Positions 5,815 through 14,116 of a DNA stretch of 28,749 nt are shown here, one piece after another. Source of the DNA: CAZRRV01 sp964406705 (GTDB lineage Bacteria; Bacillota; Clostridia; Oscillospirales; Acutalibacteraceae). The translations under genes were made by a program, and so were the position numbers. Numbering within the stretch: position 1 is the stretch's first letter; each line of letters starts with the position of its first letter. The notes beneath the pieces are model-generated. The model saw only the letters and a program-made list of their open reading frames with translations. It ran no database searches and was not told the DNA's origin. The stretch lies in the NCBI GenBank assembly GCA_964406705.1, contig CAYOSS010000017.1:1-28749 (forward strand). Reading direction: 5' to 3'.

Positions 5815-8052
5815 ATGGCGAAAAGCGCGGGGAAGACTATGCGGCTCCGGGCTCTTTGGATATTCGTGGCCCTCAGCGTGTTTTTGGCGGGGCTTACGAG
5901 CTTCCGCCTTGTTTGGTTGATGTTAGTTAAAAGCGACTTCTACCGCGCCAAAGCCGCGAGCCAGCAGCTCTACGACCGCGAGACCGCCGCGAGGCGGGGC
6001 AGCATATACGACCGTAACGGCAAAGTCTTGGTGGCGAGCGCCGCCGTGTGGCGGGTGTTCGCCTCGCCCAATCAGTTCGCCAAGTACGAGCCGGGCAAGG
6101 ACGACCCGCCGCTCGAGGAATTCCGGGAGGGTATGGCGGAGGACCTCGCCCGCATTCTCTCGATTGACGCCGACAAGGTAATGAAGGAGCTTCTCAAGGA
6201 CAGCGGCTACGTCCTGATAGCCGATAAGGTGGAGCAGGAGCGGGCTTCGGCGGTCAGGGAGTACATCAACGAGAACGGGCTTTCCCGGTATTTGGGGCTG
6301 GAGGAAGGCACAAAGAGGTTTTACTCGAGCGACACTTTGGCGTCGGTTGTGTTAGGGTTCGTGGGGGACGACAACAGCGGCAAAGGCGGGCTGGAGCTGC
6401 AGTACAACACCGAGTTGACCGGGGTCCCCGGGCGGGTCGTCGCGGCGAAGCAGCCCAACGGGACGGATATGCCTTTCAGCCAGGAGACGGTGGTGGAGGC
6501 GAAGCCCGGCAACTCGCTGAAGCTCACAATCGACTCATACATACAGAGCGTCTGCGAGAAGTACCTCGAGCAGGGCATAACCGATAATCAGGTGGCGGAG
6601 CGCGGCGTCGCCATTTGCATGGACGTAAAGACCGGCGCGGTGCTCGCTATGGCGGTAAAGGGCGATTACAACCTCAACGCGCCCTCGGTGCTCAGCCCTT
6701 CGGACCAGGCTTTGGTCGACGCCCTCCCCGAGGAGGAGCGGGCGGGCAAGCTCTCGGAGCTTCGCAACCGCCAGTGGAGGAACAAGGCGGTCAGCGACCT
6801 GTACGAGCCGGGGTCGGTGTTCAAGGTGGTCACCGCCGCCGCCGCCCTCGAGGAGAACGTCACGGATTACGAGCAAACCTACTATTGCCCGGGGTACATA
6901 GTGGTCGGGGGAGTGCCGTACCACTGCGCGAAGCTTTCCGGGCACGGGCGGCAGACCCTTACCCAGGCTTTCGCCAACTCCTGCAACCCGGCGTTCATAA
7001 TGTTGGGGCAGCAGCTGGGAGCCTCGCGGTTCTATAAGTACTTCAAGGCTTTCGGGTTCACCGAGAAAACGGGGATTGACCTCCCCGGCGAGGCGGAGCC
7101 CATTTACCACCCCGAGGAGGAGTTGGGTCTGACGGAGCTCGCGTCGGCGTCGTTCGGGCAGACTTTCAACGTTTCGCCCATACAGGTGATAACGGCGGTG
7201 TCGGCGGCGGCGAACGGGGGCCGGCTTATGAGGCCCTACATTGTGGACGAGATTGTGGACTCCGACGGGAATACCGTTAAGAAAACCGAGCCCGTGGTGC
7301 GCCGCCAGGTGATATCCGAGGATACCTCCGCCAAAATGCGGGAGCTTATGGAGGAAGTCGTCAAGGTCGGCGGCGGGACCAACATAAAAGTTCCCGGTTA
7401 CCGCGTCGGCTGCAAGACGGGCACGTCCCAGAAGGTGGCTAAGTCCCTCGAGACGGGCGAGACAGATCTTTATATCGCCTCGGTGTGCTCCGTCGCCCCC
7501 ATAGACGACCCGGAAATCGCCCTGTTAGTGCTCTACGACGAGCCTCACGGGAGCTCCTACTACGGGGCGTCCGTGGCGGGGCCCGTGGTGTCGGCCATTC
7601 TGTCGGAAGTGCTGCCGTACCTGGGGCACGAGCCGACGTACACCAAGGAGGATTTGGCCGCGATGGCGGTCACCGTCCCGGATGTCTTGGGGAGAACTGT
7701 GGCCGACGCCGAGGCGCTGCTGCGCTCCAAGGGGCTTACCTGCAGGGTGGTCGGCGACGGCGAGACCGTGGTCCGGCAGACCCCGTACGCCGAACGGGTC
7801 TACAAGGGCGGCGTCGTCCTGCTCTACACCGAGGAGGGGCAGGAGATGCTCACCGCCACCGTGCCGGATTTCGAGGGGCTCAGCGCCTCGGCGGCGAAAT
7901 CCGCCGCGGCCGCCGCCGGGATAAACGTAGTCTTCACCGGGGCGGAGGACGCCTCCGGCGTCGCCTACAAGCAAAGCGCCCCGCCGGGCGAAACCGTGGA
8001 CGCGGGCAGCGTCATAACCGTGTATTTTAGAAGCAACGAGACCGAAGATTAG
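5815..8052 (+). CDS. ftsI: PASTA-domain class B penicillin-binding protein (FtsI/SpoVD type)
   Basis: This membrane-anchored D,D-transpeptidase cross-links septal peptidoglycan, partnering the glycan polymerase FtsW. In 745 residues there is a short basic N-terminus and one transmembrane helix (about 12-37), then the class B dimerisation region opening RRGSIYDRNGKVL (61-73). The transpeptidase domain follows with SVFK (catalytic Ser334, Lys337), SCN (389-391) and KTGT (534-537). Two PASTA domains close the protein, at about 620-680 (VPDVLGRTVADAEALL) and 685-742 (VPDFEGL). B. subtilis SpoVD has one PASTA domain and PbpB two, so both vegetative and sporulation roles are conceivable; location in the dcw cluster favours division. 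The start ATG follows AAGGGGGCTGACGGAT. Confidence 0.95.
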   Translation: MAKSAGKTMRLRALWIFVALSVFLAGLTSFRLVWLMLVKSDFYRAKAASQQLYDRETAARRGSIYDRNGKVLVASAAVWRVFASPNQFAKYEPGKDDPPLEEFREGMAEDLARILSIDADKVMKELLKDSGYVLIADKVEQERASAVREYINENGLSRYLGLEEGTKRFYSSDTLASVVLGFVGDDNSGKGGLELQYNTELTGVPGRVVAAKQPNGTDMPFSQETVVEAKPGNSLKLTIDSYIQSVCEKYLEQGITDNQVAERGVAICMDVKTGAVLAMAVKGDYNLNAPSVLSPSDQALVDALPEEERAGKLSELRNRQWRNKAVSDLYEPGSVFKVVTAAAALEENVTDYEQTYYCPGYIVVGGVPYHCAKLSGHGRQTLTQAFANSCNPAFIMLGQQLGASRFYKYFKAFGFTEKTGIDLPGEAEPIYHPEEELGLTELASASFGQTFNVSPIQVITAVSAAANGGRLMRPYIVDEIVDSDGNTVKKTEPVVRRQVISEDTSAKMRELMEEVVKVGGGTNIKVPGYRVGCKTGTSQKVAKSLETGETDLYIASVCSVAPIDDPEIALLVLYDEPHGSSYYGASVAGPVVSAILSEVLPYLGHEPTYTKEDLAAMAVTVPDVLGRTVADAEALLRSKGLTCRVVGDGETVVRQTPYAERVYKGGVVLLYTEEGQEMLTATVPDFEGLSASAAKSAAAAAGINVVFTGAEDASGVAYKQSAPPGETVDAGSVITVYFRSNETED

Positions 8053-8061
8053 GTGGGGCAA

Positions 8062-9486
8062 ATGAGGTTAGGGGATCTGATAGAAGCCGGTGCTTTCAGC
8101 GGCATCGAGGTTACCGGGGTGACGGACGACTCCAGAGCGGTAAAGCCCGGAGCCGCGTTCTTCTGCGTTAAAGGCCCCGCCCGGGACGGTCACCTCTACG
8201 CCGCCGACGCGCTCGCCGCCGGCGCCGCCGTCATAATCACCGAGCGCGATTTGGGGCTGCCGAACCAGCTGATAGTCCCCGACACCCGCGCCCTCTACGC
8301 CGACGCCTGCGCCGCCTACTTCGGCCACCCGGCGGAGAAACTGCATCTTTACGGTGTCACCGGCACCAACGGCAAGACCACGGTCACCTTTATGCTGAAG
8401 GCCATTTTGGAGGAAGCCGGGCACAAGGTGGGGCTAATAGGCTCGATAGAGCATTATATCGGCAGCCGCACCGTCCCCTCGGGGAACACCACGCCCGGTC
8501 CCTACCGGCTGAACGAGCTGTTCCGGGAGATGGTGAACGAGGGCTGCGACTGCGTCGTGATGGAGGTCTCCTCCCACGCGCTGGATCAGGGCAGGGTACG
8601 GGGGCTCATCTTCGACGCCGCCTGCCTTACCAACATCACTCAGGATCACTTAGACTACCACCGCACTATGGAGAACTACACCGCCGCGAAGAAGAAGCTT
8701 TTCTCCGCCTGCCGCGTCGCGGTGCTCAACTACGACGACCCCCGCTTCGGCGTGATCTCCGAGGGGCTTACCTGCCCCGTCAAGACCTACTCCGCCACGG
8801 GCGACGACGCCGACTACGCCGCGAAGGACATCCGCCTCACGGAAAGGGGCGTCACCTTCGACTTTGTGGGCTACGGGGTGATAGGCAGGCTCCGCCTTGC
8901 CACCGCCGGGATGTTCACCGTGTACAACGCTATGTGCGCCACCGTCGCGGCCCTCGAAACCGGGATTCCGATCGGAACGGTCTGCGACGCGCTAAATAAG
9001 ATGCCCGGCGTCAAGGGCAGGGCGGAAAGCGTCCCCACCGGGCGGGATTTTTCCCTGATAATTGACTACGCCCACACCCCGGACGGGCTCGCCAATATCC
9101 TCGGCGCGTTCCGCCCGCTGACGCGCGGGAGACTGACCGTGGTTTTCGGCTGCGGAGGTGACAGGGATAAGACCAAGCGCCCCGTTATGGCGAGCGTCGC
9201 CGCCCGTCTCGCCGACCGGCTTATTATTACGAGCGATAACCCCCGGAGCGAGGACCCGCTCGCGATTATTGACGACATCTTGGCTGGGCTGCGCGGCACT
9301 TCCGCCGATTACACCGTGATCCCCGACCGGCGCGAGGCAATATTCGCCGCCGTCCGCGAGGCGAGGCCGGGAGACACGGTGATCCTCGCCGGGAAGGGCC
9401 ACGAGACCTACCAGATTTTGGGCGAGAGCACGGTTCACTTCGACGAGCGCGAGGTCGCGAGGGAGGCGTTAGACGGCTTAGAATGA
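8062..9486 (+). CDS. murE: UDP-MurNAc-tripeptide synthetase (meso-DAP adding)
   Basis: MurE adds the third residue of the peptidoglycan stem peptide in an ATP-dependent cytoplasmic ligation. The protein carries the Mur-ligase P-loop GVTGTNGKTTVT near residue 105, the substrate segments SSHALDQGR and NITQDHLDYH, and the specificity loop SDNPRSEDP near residue 395. DNPR is the signature of enzymes choosing meso-diaminopimelate, so the wall should be of the DAP type. I prefer the ATG at 8062 (474 residues), because AGGTGGGG lies just before it. A GTG at 8053, directly after the PBP stop, would add three residues. The end overlaps mraY by 4 nt (ATGA). Confidence 0.97.
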   Translation: MRLGDLIEAGAFSGIEVTGVTDDSRAVKPGAAFFCVKGPARDGHLYAADALAAGAAVIITERDLGLPNQLIVPDTRALYADACAAYFGHPAEKLHLYGVTGTNGKTTVTFMLKAILEEAGHKVGLIGSIEHYIGSRTVPSGNTTPGPYRLNELFREMVNEGCDCVVMEVSSHALDQGRVRGLIFDAACLTNITQDHLDYHRTMENYTAAKKKLFSACRVAVLNYDDPRFGVISEGLTCPVKTYSATGDDADYAAKDIRLTERGVTFDFVGYGVIGRLRLATAGMFTVYNAMCATVAALETGIPIGTVCDALNKMPGVKGRAESVPTGRDFSLIIDYAHTPDGLANILGAFRPLTRGRLTVVFGCGGDRDKTKRPVMASVAARLADRLIITSDNPRSEDPLAIIDDILAGLRGTSADYTVIPDRREAIFAAVREARPGDTVILAGKGHETYQILGESTVHFDEREVAREALDGLE

Positions 9487-10502
9487 GCTACATTACAGTG
9501 ATATTCGCCGGGGTGGCGGCATTCCTGCTGACGATGCTGCTCGGTATCCCGGTGATTCCGTATCTGCGCAAGTTAAAATTCGGGCAGACCATTCTCGAGG
9601 TGGGCCCCTCCTGGCACAAATCCAAGGAGGGCACCCCCACTATGGGCGGGGTTATGATGATAATCCCGTTCGTGTTAGTCTCGTTCGCGGCGCTCGCGGT
9701 GGATGCAGCGGCCAAAGGCTCCCTTCGCGCGGAGATGAAGAGCCCGCTTTCCTCCACCACCTACTTCGCGATAATCGGCTTCGCCGTGGCGATGGGGCTT
9801 ATCGGCTTCTTCGACGACTACATCAAGGTGGTTAAGAAGCGCAACTTGGGGCTTACCGCCCTTCAGAAGACGGTCCTTCAGTTCGTGGCGGCGGCGGTCT
9901 TTCTCCTGACGCTGCGGCTCGGCGGGCTGACTTACACCTGGATCCCCTTCCTCGGCGATGTCAACGTGACCCGTGGGTTCGGGCTTTTGTTCTGGCCCGT
10001 GGCGCTGTTCTTCGTCTACGGATTTGTCAACGCGGTGAACCTCACCGACGGGATAGACGGGCTGGTCTCCTCCGTCACGACCGTCGTCTGCGCCGTATTT
10101 ATGCTGCTTTCCCTCATCGCTCACCTTTGGGGAATGGCGGTGCTCTCCGTCGCGGCGGCGGGCTGCTGCCTCGGCTTTTTCGTGTGGAACGCCCACCCCG
10201 CCAAGGTCTTTATGGGTGACACCGGCTCGCTGTTTTTGGGCGGGCTCGTGGTCGGGATCTCTTTCGGCACCGGGCGCCCGATCCTGCTGATGTTCGCCGG
10301 GATAGTCTACCTGCTGGAGGCGCTCTCCGTGATCCTCCAGGTGACCTATTACAAGAAAACTAAGAAGCGGCTTTTCAAGATGAGCCCCATTCACCACCAC
10401 TTCGAGCTGTGCGGCTGGAGCGAGAACAGGATCGTGCTGGTCTTCTCCACGGTCGCGCTCGCGGGAGGGCTGTTGGCGCTGATTTTGCAAACGTTCACAT
10501 AA
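9483..10502 (+). CDS. mraY: Phospho-MurNAc-pentapeptide transferase MraY
   Basis: MraY makes lipid I by moving phospho-MurNAc-pentapeptide from UDP onto undecaprenyl phosphate at the inner face of the membrane. The 339-residue polytopic protein, predicted to have about ten helices, shows all the diagnostic loops: FFDDYIKV near residue 115, NAVNLTDGIDGL near 185, FMGDTGSLFLGG near 243 and the histidine loop SPIHHHFELCGW near 300. It begins in an ATGA overlap with murE, so translation is coupled. Unusually, mraY follows murE directly: the murF gene that commonly stands between them is absent. Confidence 0.98.
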   Translation: MSYITVIFAGVAAFLLTMLLGIPVIPYLRKLKFGQTILEVGPSWHKSKEGTPTMGGVMMIIPFVLVSFAALAVDAAAKGSLRAEMKSPLSSTTYFAIIGFAVAMGLIGFFDDYIKVVKKRNLGLTALQKTVLQFVAAAVFLLTLRLGGLTYTWIPFLGDVNVTRGFGLLFWPVALFFVYGFVNAVNLTDGIDGLVSSVTTVVCAVFMLLSLIAHLWGMAVLSVAAAGCCLGFFVWNAHPAKVFMGDTGSLFLGGLVVGISFGTGRPILLMFAGIVYLLEALSVILQVTYYKKTKKRLFKMSPIHHHFELCGWSENRIVLVFSTVALAGGLLALILQTFT

Positions 10503-10668
10503 GCCGGTTCCGGGCGATCGCTTAACCCGGCATTTTCGGGACGTCCTGTCGGCGGCTCCGACCCGGGTGTTATTGCCCGATCCCCCGCATTATAAGGCGA
10601 TACCGTATGATAGTTGTATGTTAGGCGCAGGCAGATGACGCCCGGAGCCGTTAGGCGGTCACCCGGCG
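10503..10668 (+). other. Non-coding gap between mraY and ftsW
   Basis: This gap of roughly 166-196 nt is conspicuous in a cluster where most genes overlap or abut. In many relatives murD lies here. I see no open frame of note. The sequence can form hairpins (for example ACCCGG near 10527 with CCGGGT near 10563), and there are TATAAG- and TATGAT-like words near 10590-10612, but no convincing -35/-10 pair. It may be a deletion scar or carry a weak internal promoter. Confidence 0.5.
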
Positions 10669-11901
10669 GTGTTGTCACAAAGAAAGGAGGTCTGCCCTAC
10701 GGCGGCAAAGGCCAAACGCAAATCCGGCGGCTTCATCCAAAAGGGCAGGCCGGACTATTATTTCCTCGCCCTCGTGCTGATCTTACTCACTTTGGGGCTG
10801 ATAATGCTCTTCTCCGCGAGCTACTCTTACGCCCTCTCGCAGTACGGCAACAGCTACCGCTTTATAGGGAACCAGGTGCTTTTCGCGGCGCTCGGCGTCG
10901 GGGTGATGTTCCTCTTCTCGCGGATAAACTGCAACTTCTGGCGGCGGCTTTCCTGGCCCCTTTACATCGTTTGCATAGCGCTGTTGGTGCTCCTTTTGGT
11001 GCTGCCCACGAGCGCGGAGAACACGGACGCCAAGCGCTGGTTCTCCATCGGGGGGTTAGTAAGTTTCCAGCCCTCGGAGCTTACCAAGCTCGCGGTGATC
11101 CTCCTCTTCTCCTCCCTGATAGCGGCTCACGAGAAGAAAATGCGGACCTTCCGTTACGGGGTGCTGTTCTTCTTGGGGCTGATAGCCGTGCCCTGCGTGC
11201 TGATATACGAGCAGCCCCACCTTTCCGCGCTGATACTTATCTTCGCCATCGGCGTGGTGCTGATGATAGCCGGCGGGGTGAAGCTCTGGCACTTAGCGCT
11301 GGGCCTCGCGGGGATAGCCGCGGTAGCCGCCGCGTATGTACTCACCCAGGGCGGGATCAGCTACGTCGGGACCCGCTTCGAGGTGCTCCGGGACCCCTGG
11401 AGCGATCCCCTCGGCAAGGGCATGCAGACCATACAGTCGTTGCTCGCCATCGGCTCGGGCGGCTTATTCGGGCGCGGCTTCGGGCAGTCCCGGCAAAAGT
11501 ACCAGTGGGTGCCCGACCCGCACAACGACTTCATATTCTCCATTTGGTGCGAGGAATTCGGGCTTTTGGGCGCGCTGCTGCTGATAGCCGTGTTCGTGAT
11601 GTTAGTTTGGAGGGGCTTCGATATTGCTATGCGCTCCCCCGACAAGTTCGGCTCCTGCGTCACTTTGGGGCTGTCGTTCCAGGTGGGCCTGCAAACCCTG
11701 CTGAACATCTGTGTGGTGACGAATTTGATGCCCAACACCGGGATCAGCCTCCCGTTCTTCAGCTACGGCGGCTCGTCGCTTATAATACTCTTGGCGGAAA
11801 TGGGCATAGTGCTTTCCGTTTCGCGGGCTGCGAGCGAGGCGGAGCGCGCCAAGGCGGCGGAGGCGGCCCCGACACTGACCCCTGAGGGGGCGCCGCGATG
11901 A
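10669..11901 (+). CDS. ftsW: SEDS peptidoglycan polymerase FtsW
   Basis: FtsW is the SEDS-family glycan polymerase that uses lipid II at the division site. The protein is about 400-410 residues with some ten membrane helices. Family landmarks are FSASYSYA in the first helix, the large extracytoplasmic loop with YQWVPDPHNDFIFSIWCEEFG, and the C-terminal SYGGSSLI. The start is uncertain. A TTG at 10669 opens the frame, but the only good ribosome site, AAAGGAGG at 10683-10690, lies inside it and is ideally placed (8 nt) for the in-frame ACG at 10699, which would give TAAKAKRKSGG as the N-terminus. No ATG exists before the first helix. SpoVE or RodA are homologues; the dcw position favours FtsW. 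It overlaps murG by 4 nt. Confidence 0.93.
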   Translation: MLSQRKEVCPTAAKAKRKSGGFIQKGRPDYYFLALVLILLTLGLIMLFSASYSYALSQYGNSYRFIGNQVLFAALGVGVMFLFSRINCNFWRRLSWPLYIVCIALLVLLLVLPTSAENTDAKRWFSIGGLVSFQPSELTKLAVILLFSSLIAAHEKKMRTFRYGVLFFLGLIAVPCVLIYEQPHLSALILIFAIGVVLMIAGGVKLWHLALGLAGIAAVAAAYVLTQGGISYVGTRFEVLRDPWSDPLGKGMQTIQSLLAIGSGGLFGRGFGQSRQKYQWVPDPHNDFIFSIWCEEFGLLGALLLIAVFVMLVWRGFDIAMRSPDKFGSCVTLGLSFQVGLQTLLNICVVTNLMPNTGISLPFFSYGGSSLIILLAEMGIVLSVSRAASEAERAKAAEAAPTLTPEGAPR

Positions 11902-13013
11902 AGATACTCTTAGCCGGCGGCGGCACGGCGGGGCACATCAATCCGGGAATCGCCGTCGCCCAGTACATTGAGACCGTTCGCCCCGGGACGGAAACGGTTT
12001 ATATCGGCACAAAGCGCGGTCTTGAGAGCCGCCTCGTGCCGGAGGCGGGCTACCCGTTCTACACCATCGATATAAGGGGCTTCAGCAGGAGCTTTTCGCC
12101 GAAAGCCGTCGTCGGCAACGTCCGCAACGTTTACCGCACCTTCCGCTCGACGGGCGACGCCAAAAAGATCCTCCGAGAGACCGCCCCGGACGTGGTCGTC
12201 GGCACCGGCGGGTACGTCAGCGGCCCGGTTCTCTACGCCGCCGCAAAAATGGGCTACCCTACCGCCGTCTTGGAGCAAAACGCCTACCCCGGCGTCACCA
12301 CGAAGCTGCTCTCAAAGCGGGTGGACAGGGTGATGCTGGCGATGCCCGAGGCGGAAAAATACTTAAAATTCAAGAACCCGCCCGTCGTCACCGGCAATCC
12401 CGTCCGCCCCTCGCTGTTCCGCTACACCGGGGAGGAGGCGAAGAGGGCGCTCGGCGTCGCGGGCAAGACCGTGGTGCTCTCTTTCGGGGGGAGCCTCGGG
12501 GCGTCGCCCATAAACGCCGCGGTGGACGAACTTTTTCGCCGGGGCGCCGGCAAGGAAGGCGTGGTCTTCTTCCACGCTTCGGGCAGGAAGGGCTACCCCG
12601 AGCAGCGGGCGCGGCTTTCAGACCTCCCGCTCGACGACCCCGCCGGCAACATCCGTCTCGCGGAGTACTTTGACAATATGGATGTCTTAATGCCCGCCGC
12701 CGACTTGGTGATCTGCCGCGCCGGGGCCATCACCCTCAGCGAGATATGCTGCCTCGGCAAGCCCTCGCTGCTCATTCCTTCGCCCTACGTCGCGGAGAAC
12801 CATCAGTATCACAACGCGGTGACGCTCTCCTCGCGCGGCGCGGCGGAGCTGTTGGAGGAAAAGGACTTATCCGGCGAGACGCTCTGCGAGCGGGTTTTCT
12901 CGCTCTTGGCCGACCCCGAGAGACTGCGGGCTATGGCGGACGCCGCCCGCTCCCTCGCCATTCCCGACGCGAACCGCCGCATCGCCGATGTGATACTATC
13001 TCTCGTAAAATAA
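11898..13013 (+). CDS. murG: Lipid II synthase MurG
   Basis: MurG is a GT28-family glycosyltransferase that adds GlcNAc from UDP-GlcNAc to lipid I, making lipid II on the cytoplasmic side of the membrane. The 371 residues show the N-terminal glycine loop AGGGTAGHINPG (6-17), GTGGYVSGPV near residue 96, SFGGSLGASPIN near 195, and the UDP-sugar site RAGAITLSEI with the following PSPYVAENHQ near 275-298. Length is typical. The start ATG overlaps the ftsW stop by 4 nt, and GAGGGGGC lies just upstream. Confidence 0.97.
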   Translation: MKILLAGGGTAGHINPGIAVAQYIETVRPGTETVYIGTKRGLESRLVPEAGYPFYTIDIRGFSRSFSPKAVVGNVRNVYRTFRSTGDAKKILRETAPDVVVGTGGYVSGPVLYAAAKMGYPTAVLEQNAYPGVTTKLLSKRVDRVMLAMPEAEKYLKFKNPPVVTGNPVRPSLFRYTGEEAKRALGVAGKTVVLSFGGSLGASPINAAVDELFRRGAGKEGVVFFHASGRKGYPEQRARLSDLPLDDPAGNIRLAEYFDNMDVLMPAADLVICRAGAITLSEICCLGKPSLLIPSPYVAENHQYHNAVTLSSRGAAELLEEKDLSGETLCERVFSLLADPERLRAMADAARSLAIPDANRRIADVILSLVK

Positions 13014-13048
13014 CGGCGTAATCCCCCCACGGAAAGGAAGTGTTCCCG

Positions 13049-13804
13049 GTGCCAAAAAAATCCCGCGGCAAAAGGCCCAAACGCCGCTTAAAGAAGGGCT
13101 TTAAGAGGTTCTTGGCGGTGACCGCCGTCGTCGCGGTCGCGTTAGTAGCGATCCTCAGCGTGACGGTGTGGTTCCCCGTCAAGACGGTGAGGGTGCGCGG
13201 CAGCGGCGTCTACAGCGAGGAGACCATCGTGGAGGCGTCCGGCATAGCCGCCGGGGACAATACCGTTCGCGTGCTTTTAGGCGGCGCGGGCAAACGCGTG
13301 GAACGCTCCCTGCCGTATGTAAAATCCGCCAAGTGCCGGGCGACCCCGTTCGGTACCGTGTACCTCGACGTCACTCCCTACATAGCCGAGTACCAGTTCG
13401 CCCGGGGGGATAAGTACCTTCTCGCGGCGAGGGACGGGACCATTCTCGAAATACGCGGAGAGCCGGCGGAGGACCTGCCCATAGTGTTGGCCTCTGAAGT
13501 GGGCGGCAAATCCGGGGAGAAGGCTACGCTCCCCGACACAGTGGAGGAGACTTTCACCACCCTCACGGCCGCCCTCAAAGCCGCCGGCGAGACCCCCACC
13601 AAGATAGACATCCGCCGCCCGGGGGACATCAGGGTGTTCTTCGGGGAGGCGGAGACGCGCCTCGGCTCGGGGGTATATCTGGCGGAGAAGCTCTCGATGT
13701 ACCGCCGCGTCGCGAAGGAGAACCCCGACGGCGGCGACTGTGTGGTGGATTTATCCGAGTGGACGCCGTCCAACAAGAAGGCGTCCTACTACTCCGGGAC
13801 GTAA
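13049..13804 (+). CDS. ftsQ: Division protein FtsQ/DivIB
   Basis: FtsQ/DivIB is a bitopic protein that organises the division complex with FtsL and DivIC. The 251 residues begin with a strongly basic cytoplasmic segment (PKKSRGKRPKRRLKKG) and one transmembrane helix (about 20-41). A POTRA domain starts at VKTVRVRGSGVYSEETI (about 44-115), followed by the beta domain with the typical LDVTPYIAEYQF and a C-terminal region ending in DLSEWTPSNKK. I chose the GTG at 13049 because AAGGAAG lies 8 nt upstream; a GTG at 13040 overlaps that site. The tandem repeats that fill the gap to ftsZ begin at its stop codon. Confidence 0.9.
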   Translation: MPKKSRGKRPKRRLKKGFKRFLAVTAVVAVALVAILSVTVWFPVKTVRVRGSGVYSEETIVEASGIAAGDNTVRVLLGGAGKRVERSLPYVKSAKCRATPFGTVYLDVTPYIAEYQFARGDKYLLAARDGTILEIRGEPAEDLPIVLASEVGGKSGEKATLPDTVEETFTTLTAALKAAGETPTKIDIRRPGDIRVFFGEAETRLGSGVYLAEKLSMYRRVAKENPDGGDCVVDLSEWTPSNKKASYYSGT

Positions 13805-14015
13805 AGGCGGGAGGCTCCCCGGCAAAGCTCTTGGCACAAAGCGGGCGGTTCCCGGTAAAAGCCGAGTGTAAAGCCGGGCGATCTCAGACAAAACCTGAAT
13901 ATAAATCCGGGCGGCCCCCGGCAGCCCCTTCCGAGGCATAAACCTGGCGGCCCCCCCGCAAACTCCCTGACTTAAATCTGGTGGGTCCCCGGCAAAAGCC
14001 GCCGCTCTCCCGCTC
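13803..14015 (+). repeat. Six degenerate tandem repeats (32-42 bp) between ftsQ and ftsZ
   Basis: Units begin at 13803, 13838, 13870, 13903, 13940 and 13974, each opening with AAA followed by a C/G-rich core such as AAATCCGGGCGGCCCCCGGC, and ending in a more variable part. A trailing AAA stands at 14016. The first unit starts inside the ftsQ stop codon. The copies are much diverged (only the A-run and the GGGCGG/CCCCGGC cores persist) and unequal in length, so this is an old minisatellite-like array and not a CRISPR. Periods near 33 bp make the minus strand appear to encode an 11-residue repeat, which I regard as a by-product. Confidence 0.75.
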
Positions 14016-14035
14016 AAATTTCCGTAAAATTGCTA

Positions 14036-14064
14036 TTGAAATTTATCCCGCCCCGTGCTACAAT
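14036..14064 (+). promoter_or_regulatory. Sigma-A promoter of ftsZ
   Basis: TTGAAA (14036-14041), a 17-bp spacer, and TACAAT (14059-14064). Transcription should begin near 14071, about 45 nt before the ftsZ ATG. It means ftsZ has its own supply in addition to any read-through from the dcw operon. Confidence 0.8.
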
Positions 14065-14116
14065 GTAAATGCGGATTATAACTTAAAAATAAAGCTACTG
14101 TATGGAGGAATGCGTA

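Noticed and set aside
6535..7110. Long minus-strand frame opposite the penicillin-binding protein gene
   Set aside because: It is a typical GC-rich antisense shadow of a gene with clear catalytic motifs on the plus strand; similar frames opposite murE, mraY, ftsZ and the lipoprotein gene were dropped for the same reason.
13803..14015. CRISPR array
   Set aside because: The units are adjacent, much diverged and unequal in length, with no constant repeat separated by unique spacers and no cas genes nearby.
13751..14017. Minus-strand open frame with an apparent 11-residue repeat opposite the ftsQ-ftsZ gap
   Set aside because: The periodicity comes from the ~33-bp tandem DNA repeats; there is no ribosome site, and the frame runs into the end of ftsQ on the other strand.
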